Shown here piece by piece: positions 1 to 9,238 of a DNA stretch of 64,000 nt (the first letter of the stretch is position 1; the number at the start of each line of letters is the position of its first letter). Position numbers and translations under genes: made by a program. The stretch is from an uncultured Colwellia sp. (lineage in GTDB: Bacteria > Pseudomonadota > Gammaproteobacteria > Enterobacterales > Alteromonadaceae): assembly GCA_913058395.1 (NCBI GenBank), contig CAJXQI010000018.1, forward strand, positions 43,660 through 107,659, given 5' to 3'. The notes under the pieces were generated by a model, which saw nothing but the letters and a program-made list of their open reading frames with translations, was not told the origin of the DNA and made no database searches.

Positions 1-94
1 TAAGGGAAAATAGTAACTCTTGGTTTTGCAATAACGCTGTTGCTAAGGCGACAAGAATCGCCCCTAAAATAATGTTTCGTAGCCAAAAATTCAT
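1..94 (-). CDS. Partial unknown protein, N-terminal part only
   Basis: An ATG at 94 on the minus strand opens a frame that runs off the left edge after 31 codons without a stop. The visible protein begins MNFWLRNIILGAILVALATA, a short basic start followed by a hydrophobic stretch, so it looks like a signal peptide or membrane anchor. It lies 51 bases downstream of lpxL on the same strand and could be co-transcribed with it. Too little is visible to name a family. Confidence 0.5.
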   Translation of the reverse strand, partial: MNFWLRNIILGAILVALATALLQNQELLFSL

Positions 95-145
95 AAGTCA
101 TTTATATTTATGTTACATCTTTGACTACACCATATCGAACAATGC

Positions 146-1084
146 TTATTTATACAATGATGGGTCGTCTTCATTTGGACGGGTTTTAAAACGACGGTGT
201 AACCACATATACTGCTCTGGCTTTACCATTATTGCTTTCTCTAACTCTTGGTTTACTCTCAATACATCTGCAGTATCGTCACCAATGGGAAAGTTCTCTA
301 ACATAGGTTTAATCTCCAATGTATAGCCACTGCCATCGTCATTACGGGTTGGTATTAACATATGTGTTTGAGTATTTTTTTGGCGCGCGAAAATGAGTGT
401 GCCCGTTGTTGAGGCAGCATCTGGCACAGCAAAGAAAGGTACAAATACGCTACGATTGCGACCATAATCTTGATCGGGTAAATAAACACAGGCTTCGCCA
501 TCATGCAAAGCACGAATTAAGCCTTTTACATCACGTTTGCCGAGCATGTATTTATTAGAGCGGCCACGACCGCGAAATTGAAAGTATTCCATTAGCTGGT
601 TATTGTGCGGGCGATAAAACACTACCATAGGGTGGCTATAACCAATGCCACGGCAGCTGATTTCAGCACTTAAATAATGCATGGCTAGCAATAATATGCC
701 TTTACCTTCTTGTTGAGCTTTTTCAATATGCTCTAAACCAATAACTTTGGTTTTACGTTTTACCCGCCAATTTGGCCACCACCAGCCCATACCTGTTTCA
801 AGCAGTGCAATACCGGTATTCTCGAAATTACGCTTTAGCATTATTTGACGATCTTCATCAGTCATATCAGGGAAGCATAACTCAATGTTCCTTAGGGCAA
901 CCTTTTTGCGACTGGAGCCTAGCTTAAATAATAAACGTCCGATCATTTTGCCAAGAAAAAGCTGAAACCGATAAGGTAACCAAGAAATACTGTAGAGAAT
1001 AAACACTCCAAGCCAAGTCAGCCAATACTTAGGTAATAGGTATGATATTTTAAAATTTGGTTGTAAAACTTTATTTTTACTCAC
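146..1084 (-). CDS. lpxL: Lipid A biosynthesis acyltransferase (LpxL/HtrB family)
   Basis: Inner-membrane acyltransferase that adds a secondary acyl chain from acyl-ACP to Kdo2-lipid IVA. The 312-residue length fits LpxL (306 in E. coli). An N-terminal hydrophobic segment (about residues 18-45) would anchor it. The family catalytic H-x4-D/E motif is present as HYLSAE, and YRPHNN, GRGRSNKYML, PDQDYG and the near-C-terminal MWLHRRFKTRP match conserved LpxL blocks. The start is GTG at 1084; the next methionine is far downstream and would remove the anchor. It is divergent from hldE with 69 bases between them, pairing lipid A acylation with core heptose synthesis. LpxM is the alternative; the motif spellings favour LpxL. 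Confidence 0.9.
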   Translation of the reverse strand: MSKNKVLQPNFKISYLLPKYWLTWLGVFILYSISWLPYRFQLFLGKMIGRLLFKLGSSRKKVALRNIELCFPDMTDEDRQIMLKRNFENTGIALLETGMGWWWPNWRVKRKTKVIGLEHIEKAQQEGKGILLLAMHYLSAEISCRGIGYSHPMVVFYRPHNNQLMEYFQFRGRGRSNKYMLGKRDVKGLIRALHDGEACVYLPDQDYGRNRSVFVPFFAVPDAASTTGTLIFARQKNTQTHMLIPTRNDDGSGYTLEIKPMLENFPIGDDTADVLRVNQELEKAIMVKPEQYMWLHRRFKTRPNEDDPSLYK

Positions 1085-1153
1085 GGGATGATTTCAACTC
1101 ATTGAATTGCTTGTGTTACAATATTGCTTATTATATCTGTTATAGGGTACAGG

Positions 1154-2581
1154 ATGAAAGTAGATATTCCCGCTTTTGATAAAGCGCGTGTTTTAGTTGT
1201 TGGCGATATCATGCTAGATCGCTATTGGTATGGGCCTACACAGCGTATTTCTCCGGAAGCGCCGGTACCTGTTGTTAAAATTCAGCAAGATGAAGACCGT
1301 CCCGGCGGTGCAGCAAACGTAGCATTAAATATTGCCTCATTAAATGGTAACGTGACTTTAGCTGGCATTACGGGAGAAGACGAAGCATCAAGCACGTTAA
1401 AAACTCACTTATCAGCGATGAATATTGATTGCCAGTTTTTACAATCTTCAGCTCACCCGACCATCACTAAACTGCGCGTACTAAGCCGTAACCAACAGTT
1501 ACTGCGTTTAGATTTTGAAGAGTCATTTGCTGAAATTGATAAACAACCATTAATTGAGCAAACCAAAGCCTTAGTAGCAAACCACGACTTATTACTTTTG
1601 TCAGATTATGACAAAGGTACGCTTTCTGATGTTCAAGCCTTAATAAAAGCAGCTAACGAGCACAATGTGCCGGTATTAGTTGATCCTAAAGGAACTGACT
1701 TTTCTCGCTATCGAGGTGCAACGTTAATTACGCCTAATTTGTCTGAGTTTGAAGCGGTTGTTGGACATTGTAAAACTGAAGCTGAAATTGTTAGTAAAGG
1801 CCAAGCGTTATTAAAAGAGCTAGATTTAACCGCAATGTTAGTCACTCGCAGTGAGCAAGGTATGACTTTACTACGACATGGTCATGAAGAATTCCATTTA
1901 CCTACACAAGCTCGAGAAGTTTATGATGTAACGGGGGCTGGAGATACGGTTATTGCGACGCTTGCTTTAGCCATTGCTGCAAACGCCGACTTTACACAAG
2001 CTAGTGCATTAGCCAATATTGCTGCTGGTATTGTCGTAGGTAAGCTAGGCACTTCGACAGTAAGTGAAGCAGAATTAAGTGCAGAGCTAACGTCAGGTCA
2101 AGAAAGTGGTTTTGGTGTGTTATCGGAAGAGCAGTTAAAAATTGCTGTTGAATTGGCGCAAGCGCGTGGCGAAAATATAATTATGACTAATGGTTGTTTT
2201 GATATTTTGCATGCGGGACATGTTTCATATTTAAACACCGCTAAAACGTTGGGTAGCCGACTTATTGTTGCGGTAAATAATGATGCATCAGTGACAAGAT
2301 TAAAAGGTGTTGGTAGACCAGTAAACCCTGTAGATCGCAGAATGGCGGTATTAGCGGGTTTAGGCGCTGTTGATTGGGTTGTGCCATTTAGTGAAGACAC
2401 GCCACAACGTTTAATCGCTAATATTTTGCCAAACACCTTAGTTAAAGGCGGTGATTATAAAGTTGAAGACATTGCCGGTGGGGCTGAAGTTATTGCCGCA
2501 GGTGGTGATGTGAAAGTACTTAATTTTGAAGATGGTATTTCAACTACAAAAATAATCAATGCCATAAGGCAAGAAGATTAG
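1154..2581 (+). CDS. hldE: Bifunctional heptose-7-phosphate kinase / heptose-1-phosphate adenylyltransferase
   Basis: Makes ADP-D-glycero-beta-D-manno-heptose for the LPS inner core: it phosphorylates heptose 7-phosphate at C1 and, after GmhB, transfers AMP. The N-terminal ribokinase (PfkB) domain has [10 protein letters not shown] near residue 55 and the anion-hole motif DVTGAGDT near 258. The C-terminal nucleotidyltransferase domain has [12 protein letters not shown] with its HxGH near residue 353. I chose ATG 1154 over an in-frame upstream start because AGGG lies 6 bases before it and the resulting 475 residues match the 477 of E. coli. A strong terminator follows at once. Confidence 0.96.
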   Translation: MKVDIPAFDKARVLVVGDIMLDRYWYGPTQRISPEAPVPVVKIQQDEDRPGGAANVALNIASLNGNVTLAGITGEDEASSTLKTHLSAMNIDCQFLQSSAHPTITKLRVLSRNQQLLRLDFEESFAEIDKQPLIEQTKALVANHDLLLLSDYDKGTLSDVQALIKAANEHNVPVLVDPKGTDFSRYRGATLITPNLSEFEAVVGHCKTEAEIVSKGQALLKELDLTAMLVTRSEQGMTLLRHGHEEFHLPTQAREVYDVTGAGDTVIATLALAIAANADFTQASALANIAAGIVVGKLGTSTVSEAELSAELTSGQESGFGVLSEEQLKIAVELAQARGENIIMTNGCFDILHAGHVSYLNTAKTLGSRLIVAVNNDASVTRLKGVGRPVNPVDRRMAVLAGLGAVDWVVPFSEDTPQRLIANILPNTLVKGGDYKVEDIAGGAEVIAAGGDVKVLNFEDGISTTKIINAIRQED

Positions 2582-2596
2582 TTTTATTTAGGTAAT

Positions 2597-2626
2597 AAAA
2601 AAGCAGCATAAATGCTGCTTTTTTTG
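2597..2626. terminator. Bidirectional intrinsic terminator, hldE / tolC
   Basis: A perfect inverted repeat (AAAAAAGCAGCAT, two-base loop, ATGCTGCTTTTTT) lies between the convergent hldE and tolC genes. It has a T-run in both orientations and can end both transcripts. Confidence 0.9.
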
Positions 2627-2682
2627 TGTTTTATATTACATTCACAATATTCTTAAATGTCATGAATGTAACACTGCCAAAC

Positions 2683-3999
2683 TTATTTTGCTGCCATCAA
2701 ACCTTTGTTGATGTCTTTTAAGTCTTGGTCTGTAATGGTACCGCCAGCTCGTTTTAGCGCTAATACGTTTTGAATATAAGTATAACGCGTTGAAGATAAG
2801 TTTCTTTTTGCGTTATAAAGGTTACGAGTACTGTTCAATACATCTACAATAGTACGAGTACCTACTTCAAAACCAGCTTCTGTTGCTTTTAATGCACTTT
2901 CAGCACTGACTACTGCTTGTTCTAATGACTTGATAGCAGAAACGGCAGCAATTACTGTGTTGTAGGCGTTACGAGTATTACGTACAACATTACGATGTGA
3001 TTGCTCTAAGTTTTGGCTAGCAACAACATAGTTACTTTGCGCTTGGCGTACACTACTTGAAATTGCACCACCAGAATAAATTGGCACTGTTAATGTAATA
3101 CCAATTGATTGGCTATCAAGTGCAGGTGAATTATTATCATCAGAAGAATTAAAACGACCATTCAAATCAAGTGATGGATAATGACCTGATCTTGCAATAT
3201 TAATATTTTCTTTCGCTATATCAACGTTGATTTTTTCAGCAATTAAATCTAAATTTTTCGCTTCTGCCGTTTGTTGCCATTCATTAGCGCTATCAGGAGA
3301 AGGGCGAGAAGTGCCAAAACGCTCAGTATTCAATATACTTAAATCACGAGGATAAATATTGGTTATAACTCGTAAGGCTTCTTCAGAATTAAATACGTTA
3401 TTTTCTGCTCTTATCTCATCAGTTACTGCGTTATCATATTGCGCTTGTGCTTCATGTACATCAGTAATGGCTGTTAAACCAACAGAGAATCGCTGTTTGG
3501 TTTGCTCAAGCTGACGTTCAATAGCAGCTTTTTCAGCAATTGAAAATTCTAAATCATCTTTAGCGCTTAGTACGTTAAAGTAAGCTTCAGTTACTCGTAC
3601 AATTAAATCTTGTTTGGCAACTTGATAAGAAATGTCACTTTGATGAGCCAACTTTTTGGCATTGTCTAACCGTAACCATGTTGAATGACGATACAATTCC
3701 ATGCTTAATGTTGCGCCGTAAGTAAAATTTTCAGATTCAATCGTTACAATTTTATTGTTCTGAAAACTCTCGCTTTCGCCATCAGTGTATGATGCAGAGC
3801 CGCTAATTTGTGGTAGTAAAACTGCACGCGCTTGTTCAATACCTTCTTCGGTTGCTAAATATTGCGCATGAGCCCCAAGAACAACCGGATCATTCGCTTG
3901 TGCTTGCTGATATACTGATAATAAATCTTCGGCATTAGCTAAAGAGCTACTTGCAGCACAGGCAAGGCCAATGAATAGTGCGGTTATTGTTTTTCTCAT
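2683..3999 (-). CDS. tolC: Outer membrane efflux channel TolC
   Basis: Outer-membrane trimer exit duct for tripartite efflux pumps and type I secretion. A signal peptide is visible (cleavage after SLANA, residue 23). The mature protein has the two OEP-type repeats: the first half contains YQQAQANDPVV and the second half the related ATEAGFEVGTRTIVDVLN motif typical of TolC. At 438 residues it is slightly shorter than E. coli TolC because the C-terminal tail is short. It is divergent from nudF, as in E. coli. The ATG at 3999 is preceded on its strand by AAGGGA about 10 bases upstream. Confidence 0.95.
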   Translation of the reverse strand: MRKTITALFIGLACAASSSLANAEDLLSVYQQAQANDPVVLGAHAQYLATEEGIEQARAVLLPQISGSASYTDGESESFQNNKIVTIESENFTYGATLSMELYRHSTWLRLDNAKKLAHQSDISYQVAKQDLIVRVTEAYFNVLSAKDDLEFSIAEKAAIERQLEQTKQRFSVGLTAITDVHEAQAQYDNAVTDEIRAENNVFNSEEALRVITNIYPRDLSILNTERFGTSRPSPDSANEWQQTAEAKNLDLIAEKINVDIAKENINIARSGHYPSLDLNGRFNSSDDNNSPALDSQSIGITLTVPIYSGGAISSSVRQAQSNYVVASQNLEQSHRNVVRNTRNAYNTVIAAVSAIKSLEQAVVSAESALKATEAGFEVGTRTIVDVLNSTRNLYNAKRNLSSTRYTYIQNVLALKRAGGTITDQDLKDINKGLMAAK

Positions 4000-4218
4000 G
4001 TTGGAGCGATCCCTTTATTATTGAACTTATACCAAACTGGCTAATAAATTTATTTGATATTACTTGTATTTTTCTAATTGTAACTATCTTATCGTGAATA
4101 AGGAATTAGCTAAATAAAATAAGTGTTTACCGAAGTATTCTAGTGTAACAAAATGTTAAGTGCTAGTGTACTTAGCAAATCATAGTCAATTTTTCTCAAA
4201 GTCACTAAGGGCTTGCAT

Positions 4219-4842
4219 ATGAAGCAAACAAAAGCGTCGCTGCTACGCTTTAACATTGATGATGTCGAGGTCGTTGAAAAAACAAGAAAGTACCAGGGTT
4301 TTTTCGCACTTGATGAATACAAATTTCGTCATAAACTTTACCGTGGTGGTTTCAGTGAGGTATTGACCCGAGAGGTATTTGAGCGAGGCGATGCGGTTGC
4401 CATATTACCTTACGACCCAGCAACAGATTCTATTGTGCTTATTGAACAATTTCGCCCTGGAGCACTTCGCAGTGAACATGGTCCGTGGCAATTGGAATTA
4501 ATTGCGGGCATGTTTGGCGCTAATGAACAACCTATTGAAGTGGCAATACGAGAAGCAAAAGAAGAAGCTAACTTGGTAATATTACCTAATAACGTCACGA
4601 AAGTTATGAACTACCTGTCGAGCTCTGGTGGCATGAGCGAATGTATTCATCTTTATTGTGCGAGTGTTGATAGTAGCAACCTTTCAGGTGTTTATGGTTT
4701 AGAAGAAGAAGGTGAAGATATACTGGTGCACGTTGTTGCACGAAAACAAGCACTAGCTTTATTAGAAAGTGGAAAAATCACCAATGCTGCTACCATTATT
4801 GCGTTACAATGGTTGCAACTTAATTTTGATAAATTGAAGTAA
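4219..4842 (+). CDS. nudF: ADP-ribose pyrophosphatase (Nudix hydrolase)
   Basis: Hydrolyses ADP-ribose to AMP and ribose 5-phosphate in the cytosol. The Nudix box G-x5-E-x7-REUxEE is present (GMFGANE then REAKEEANL, about residues 99-121), but the usual glycine after EEx is asparagine. The C-terminal DILVHVV and ITNAATIIALQWLQL blocks match NudF. ATG 4219 is chosen over an in-frame TTG at 4213 because TAAGGG ends 7 bases before it. It is the first gene of a tight five-gene operon (nudF-yqiB-cpdA-yqiA-parE) conserved from E. coli. Confidence 0.93.
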   Translation: MKQTKASLLRFNIDDVEVVEKTRKYQGFFALDEYKFRHKLYRGGFSEVLTREVFERGDAVAILPYDPATDSIVLIEQFRPGALRSEHGPWQLELIAGMFGANEQPIEVAIREAKEEANLVILPNNVTKVMNYLSSSGGMSECIHLYCASVDSSNLSGVYGLEEEGEDILVHVVARKQALALLESGKITNAATIIALQWLQLNFDKLK

Positions 4843-4855
4843 AAGTTAGCATAAA

Positions 4856-5314
4856 ATGTCAGTTGCCATTAAAAAATACCGCCCCCATTTACCCACATTA
4901 ATGTCGCTATGCGATATTAATTATATGTTGTTGTTACGTATTCTTGCTGATAAAGAGCAAGTTGGTGAAGAGCGTTGTTTTTTTATTTCTGATTTTTTAA
5001 GTTACCGCGTGGTGATTAATGAAGTCACACGTTATACAACCTTGCTGACTATCAACCAAGAAGCCAATATTAATGGTTATAATTTAGCGTCATTATTTCG
5101 ACCTAAAATGGTTGTACGCCTATATCATGATGCTCGTATGGCAGAAGTTATTAGTAATCAAGATGTGAATCAGATTAAACCAAGATACGATTATCCCAAT
5201 GACAAAATGCATTTACCTGATGAAAAGCAGCAAATAAATTTTTTCTTAAAAGAATGGCTACAACTATGTTTGCAGCTTGGACAAGTTCACGTTAGTAAAG
5301 TTAAAAACAAATAA
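4856..5314 (+). CDS. yqiB: DUF1249 family protein YqiB
   Basis: Small cytosolic protein of unknown function; identified from the DUF1249-like sequence (YRPHLPTLMSLCDINYMLLL at the start, NGYNLASLFRPKMVVRLYHDARMAEV in the middle, split here by family blocks) and from its fixed place between nudF and cpdA. The 152 residues compare with about 140 in E. coli. It starts 13 bases after nudF and ends 4 bases before the cpdA start, so it is certainly co-transcribed. The sequence gives no catalytic motif. Confidence 0.88.
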   Translation: MSVAIKKYRPHLPTLMSLCDINYMLLLRILADKEQVGEERCFFISDFLSYRVVINEVTRYTTLLTINQEANINGYNLASLFRPKMVVRLYHDARMAEVISNQDVNQIKPRYDYPNDKMHLPDEKQQINFFLKEWLQLCLQLGQVHVSKVKNK

Positions 5315-5318
5315 TTTT

Positions 5319-6074
5319 ATGTCAAAAGAATTTATCGTCGTACAAATAAGTGATAGCCACTTATTTGCTGATACGTCAGGGCTACACCACGACACCAACG
5401 TTTATCAAAATTTAATTAAGGTATTGCAAAATATAAAGCAATTGCCGCATGTTGATATCATCGTATTCACTGGTGATTTAACGCAAGATCATACCGATGC
5501 TTCTTATCAACTTTTTGTACAAGCGTTTAACGCATGCGAAATAATAACGCCAGTTTACTATTTAGCAGGAAATCATGATGAGCCAAAGTTATTAAATCAT
5601 TATTTAGCATCAACACCTTTTTGCTCAGAAAAAGTTATTGAAACAAAGCATTGGCAAATATTGCTAATAGAGAGCAAAAGCGACACGCCTGCGGGTGAAG
5701 TAACTCAACAACAATTTAGTCAAGTTGCTAATGCTATCAATGCTAAAAAGTCACAGTTATTGTTAATGCATCACCACCCCGTTGATGTTGGTTTTTTTAT
5801 TGACCAGCATGGTTTGAATAATCAGCAGCAATTTCGTGACTTTATTGATGCTTTTCCTTCTATTGCTGCCGTTGGCTGTGGTCATATTCATCAAGCGCTG
5901 AGTTTACCGATGGCATTGACAAAAAGAATGGTGAATTTATATAGTTGCCCTGCAACGTCTATTCAGTTTGATGTCACCAGCGCAACTGTTGCTAAAAATA
6001 GTCAAGGCCCTGGTTTTCGTCAATTCATTTTAAAAGCAGATAAGCAATTATTTACTGACGTTACTTTTATTTAA
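5319..6074 (+). CDS. cpdA: 3',5'-cyclic-AMP phosphodiesterase CpdA
   Basis: Metallophosphoesterase that hydrolyses cAMP and so tunes CRP-dependent regulation. All class III phosphodiesterase metal-binding motifs are present in order: ISDSH near residue 10, FTGDLTQD, AGNHDE, MHHHPVDVG and GCGHIHQ. I use ATG 5319 (MSKEFIVVQISDSH) rather than the longer frame from 5277, because the longer one overlaps yqiB and adds residues unlike the family. That gives 251 residues against 275 in E. coli. No strong ribosome binding site is seen, so translation may be coupled to yqiB, whose stop is 4 bases upstream. Confidence 0.93.
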   Translation: MSKEFIVVQISDSHLFADTSGLHHDTNVYQNLIKVLQNIKQLPHVDIIVFTGDLTQDHTDASYQLFVQAFNACEIITPVYYLAGNHDEPKLLNHYLASTPFCSEKVIETKHWQILLIESKSDTPAGEVTQQQFSQVANAINAKKSQLLLMHHHPVDVGFFIDQHGLNNQQQFRDFIDAFPSIAAVGCGHIHQALSLPMALTKRMVNLYSCPATSIQFDVTSATVAKNSQGPGFRQFILKADKQLFTDVTFI

Positions 6075-6097
6075 CTGCCGCGAAGGACATGCTACTC

Positions 6098-6676
6098 ATG
6101 GTAAACTTATTATATATTCATGGCTTTAATTCATCACCGCAGTCGATGAAAGCAAAACTGACTAAAGCATATTTTGCAAAGCACCATTCAAATGTGAAGG
6201 TTCATTTTCCGCAGTTATTGTCTTCACCTAATGCTGCCATTGCGCAATTAGAAGCAATAATTGATAGTAATGGAAACAGTACCTGGCTAATCATGGGCTC
6301 GTCATTAGGCGGATACTTTTCAACTTATTTAGCTGAAAAATATAAAGCACAGGCGGTGCTTATTAATCCTGCAGTAAAGCCATATGAATTACTCAGTGAC
6401 ATTATCGGAGAACAAACAAATCCTTATACACAGGAGCGTTATCAGGTAAAGGAGCAACACATTGTCGATTTACAGTTACTTGAACAAGAAAATATTTCTA
6501 AAAATAATTACTTGGTCATGGTACAAACTGGCGATGAAGTGTTAGATTACCAACAAGCCGTTGAAAAATACCAGCATTGCCAGTTGGTAGTGCAGAAAGG
6601 AGGCGATCATAGTTTTATCGACTATGAAACTATGCTTCCTGAAATTGCAGTATTTTTTAATTTAGAATCGAAATAG
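6098..6676 (+). CDS. yqiA: YqiA family alpha/beta-hydrolase (esterase)
   Basis: Predicted cytosolic esterase. The YqiA family signature LLYIHGFNSSPQS opens the protein, the nucleophile elbow GSSLGGYF is near residue 70, and GGDHSF near the end carries the catalytic histidine. ATG 6098 is preferred to ATG 6089 because GAAGGA sits 10 bases upstream of the former and only one base from the latter; the resulting 192 residues match the 193 of E. coli YqiA. It sits between cpdA and parE as in enterics. Confidence 0.9.
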   Translation: MVNLLYIHGFNSSPQSMKAKLTKAYFAKHHSNVKVHFPQLLSSPNAAIAQLEAIIDSNGNSTWLIMGSSLGGYFSTYLAEKYKAQAVLINPAVKPYELLSDIIGEQTNPYTQERYQVKEQHIVDLQLLEQENISKNNYLVMVQTGDEVLDYQQAVEKYQHCQLVVQKGGDHSFIDYETMLPEIAVFFNLESK

Positions 6677-6700
6677 ATTAATAATGATTAGAACAATTAA

Positions 6701-8590
6701 ATGAGCGAACAATATAACTCCGACTCCATTGAAGTTCTCAGTGGCTTAGATCCGGTACGTCATCGTCCGGGTATGTATACAGATACCAATCGTCCTAACC
6801 ATTTAGGTCAAGAAGTCATTGATAACTCTGTCGATGAAGCGCTTGCTGGGCATGCACAAAATATCACCGTTATTCTTGATAAAGACCAGTCACTAGAAGT
6901 TATTGATGATGGTCGAGGAATGCCAATTGATATTCACCCTGAAGAAGGGGTTTCTGGTGTTGAGCTGATATTTTGTAAATTGCATGCTGGTGGTAAGTTT
7001 TCTAATAAAAACTATCAATTTTCTGGTGGTTTACACGGCGTAGGTATTTCCGTTGTTAACGCCTTGTCAACACGTGTCGATGTTGCGGTTCGACGTGACA
7101 GTAAAGTCTATGAAATGGCTTTTGAAAATGGTCATAAAGTTGAAGAGCTAAGAGAAACTGGCGTTGTTGGTCGCAGAAATACCGGTACTAGAGTGAAATT
7201 TTGGCCGGATGCGAGCTATTTTGATTCTGCTAATTTTTCTGCTCGTCGTTTAGTACATTTACTTAAAGCAAAAGCGGTTTTGTGCCCTGGCTTAACCATT
7301 AAGTTTCATGACAAAAATGATGATGCGAAACATCAATGGTGTTATGAAGACGGTTTAGTCGATTATTTAAAAGAGTCAGTTAAAAGCTTTGAAAGCTTAC
7401 CCGAAGAACCTTTTGTAGGTAGCTTTACTTCACAGCATGAAGCGGCGGATTGGGCCGTTACTTGGTTACCTGAGGGCGGCGAGTCAGTTGGTGAAAGTTA
7501 CGTAAACTTGATCCCAACAATTCAAGGTGGTACCCATGTCAATGGTATGCGCCAAGGCTTGCTTGAGTCTATGCGTGAATTCTGCGAATTTAGGAATTTA
7601 GTGCCTCGTGGCGTTAAGTTAACTCCTGATGATATATGGGATAAATGTTCTTATATCTTGTCAGTTAAAATGGAAGACCCGCAATTTGCTGGGCAAACAA
7701 AAGAGCGGTTATCGTCTCGCCAGTGTGCGGCATTTGTTACCGGTGTTGTTAAGGATGCATTTAGCCTTTGGTTAAATGAACATACAGAAATTGCAGAAGC
7801 CTTAGCGGAGTTCTGTATTTCGAATGCCCAACGTCGATTACGTGCGAGTAAGAAAATCATTCGTAAAAAAGTGACGCAGGGGCCTGCTTTACCTGGGAAG
7901 TTAACCGATTGTGGCAGCCAAGATATTGCTCGTACTGAGTTATTTTTGGTTGAGGGTGACTCGGCAGGCGGTAGTGCTAAACAAGCACGGGATCGTGAAA
8001 TACAGGCGATTATGCCGCTGCGAGGTAAAATACTAAATACCTGGGAAGTTGAATCGGGGCAAATACTTGCTTCACAAGAAGTACATGATATTTCAGTGGC
8101 ATTAGGTATTGACCCTGACACCGAAGATTTATCGGGTTTACGTTACGGTAAAATATGTATTCTTGCTGATGCCGACTCTGATGGTCTTCATATTGCCACA
8201 TTACTGTGTGCACTGTTTACTCAGCACTTTTTACCTTTAGTGCAAGCGGGTCATGTATATGTTGCTATGCCGCCTTTATATCGTATTGATGTCGGTAAAG
8301 AAGTTTTCTATGCTTTAGATGAAGAAGAAAAAGACGGCATTCTAGATCGTATTGAAGCGGAGAAAAAACGCGGTAAAGTCAATGTTCAGCGCTTTAAAGG
8401 CTTGGGTGAAATGAACCCATTACAATTGCGTGAAACCACTATGGATCCTAATACCCGTCGTTTAGTGCAGTTAACTGTCGATGAACACTCGGAAACTATG
8501 GAATTAATGGACATGCTTTTATCGAAGAAGCGCAGTGGCGACCGTAAGGTTTGGCTACAATCAAAAGGTGACTTGGTTGAACTCGAATAG
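6701..8590 (+). CDS. parE: DNA topoisomerase IV subunit B
   Basis: ATPase subunit of topoisomerase IV, which decatenates daughter chromosomes. The GHKL ATPase motifs (EVIDNSVDEA, DDGRGMP, GGLHGVGISVVNA) are near the N-terminus and the TOPRIM motifs (EGDSAGGSA, then DADSDGLHI) are in the second half. The C-terminal RFKGLGEM block is also intact. The 629 residues match E. coli ParE (630). It is the last gene of the nudF operon. Its partner parC lies 4 kb downstream, separated by a VOC gene and two GGDEF genes. Confidence 0.97.
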   Translation: MSEQYNSDSIEVLSGLDPVRHRPGMYTDTNRPNHLGQEVIDNSVDEALAGHAQNITVILDKDQSLEVIDDGRGMPIDIHPEEGVSGVELIFCKLHAGGKFSNKNYQFSGGLHGVGISVVNALSTRVDVAVRRDSKVYEMAFENGHKVEELRETGVVGRRNTGTRVKFWPDASYFDSANFSARRLVHLLKAKAVLCPGLTIKFHDKNDDAKHQWCYEDGLVDYLKESVKSFESLPEEPFVGSFTSQHEAADWAVTWLPEGGESVGESYVNLIPTIQGGTHVNGMRQGLLESMREFCEFRNLVPRGVKLTPDDIWDKCSYILSVKMEDPQFAGQTKERLSSRQCAAFVTGVVKDAFSLWLNEHTEIAEALAEFCISNAQRRLRASKKIIRKKVTQGPALPGKLTDCGSQDIARTELFLVEGDSAGGSAKQARDREIQAIMPLRGKILNTWEVESGQILASQEVHDISVALGIDPDTEDLSGLRYGKICILADADSDGLHIATLLCALFTQHFLPLVQAGHVYVAMPPLYRIDVGKEVFYALDEEEKDGILDRIEAEKKRGKVNVQRFKGLGEMNPLQLRETTMDPNTRRLVQLTVDEHSETMELMDMLLSKKRSGDRKVWLQSKGDLVELE

Positions 8591-8661
8591 TAGTTCAAGC
8601 CGCTTTATTTACTGATTATTGACATTAAATAGTCAGTTAATAAAAGTAACGTTGATTTAAG

Positions 8662-8692
8662 AAGGTATAGACTTATTTGCTATACCTTTTTT
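8662..8692 (+). terminator. Terminator after parE
   Basis: A hairpin AAGGTATAG / CTATACCTT with a nine-base loop is followed by a T-rich run, 71 bases after the parE stop. It ends the nudF-parE operon ahead of the VOC gene. Confidence 0.8.
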
Positions 8693-8712
8693 ATTTTTAC
8701 AATAGGAATATT

Positions 8713-9120
8713 ATGATTGAACATCGTGAGTTGCGTAGTATTTGCCATGCCTCAATTGGCATCAATAACTTGGTAAAGGCAAAAGCTTTTTATACGCCAA
8801 TATTAAAAATATTGGCGATAGAGCTAGTAAGTGAATACGAGCATGCTGCCGCTTATGGCAAAGGTTACCCTGAATTTTGGCTACAACGACCTTTTAATCA
8901 AGCGCCGGCAAATAGCGGTAACGGTATTCACTTTGGTTTTGTCGCGTTAAGTCGGCAGCAAGTTGATGAATTTTATCAAATGGCGTTATCTTTAGGTGGC
9001 CAATGTAATGGTGCTCCGGGCGCAAGGCCTGATTATGGCGAACCTTACTACGGTTGCTTTATAAAAGATTTAGAAGGTAACAATATTGAAGCGAGTTACT
9101 GGCACGTTGAAGAAAAGTAA
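8713..9120 (+). CDS. VOC (glyoxalase-fold) family protein
   Basis: A single-domain vicinal-oxygen-chelate protein of 135 residues. It opens with the typical strand CHASIGINNLVKAKAFYTP and ends with DLEGNNIEASYWH, where the His near residue 10 and the Glu near residue 128 are the usual metal ligands. The substrate cannot be told; relatives include glyoxalase I and resistance proteins. I use ATG 8713 rather than the longer frame from 8677, because TAGGAA lies 5 bases upstream and the longer start lies inside the parE terminator. Confidence 0.82.
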   Translation: MIEHRELRSICHASIGINNLVKAKAFYTPILKILAIELVSEYEHAAAYGKGYPEFWLQRPFNQAPANSGNGIHFGFVALSRQQVDEFYQMALSLGGQCNGAPGARPDYGEPYYGCFIKDLEGNNIEASYWHVEEK

Positions 9121-9238
9121 TTTTTTGCAGAATATCTTGTGCTGTGAATTCACTGATAATTCGATTAAAAATAACAGTTTAATATTTAGTTAAATTCGTT
9201 TTATACTGTAAATCGCTATAGTTGCTGGAGCGCGGCAT

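Noticed and set aside
7651..8121. 156-codon minus-strand frame inside parE
   Set aside because: It is antisense to the conserved TOPRIM region of parE and has no independent signal; such frames are expected opposite coding sequence.
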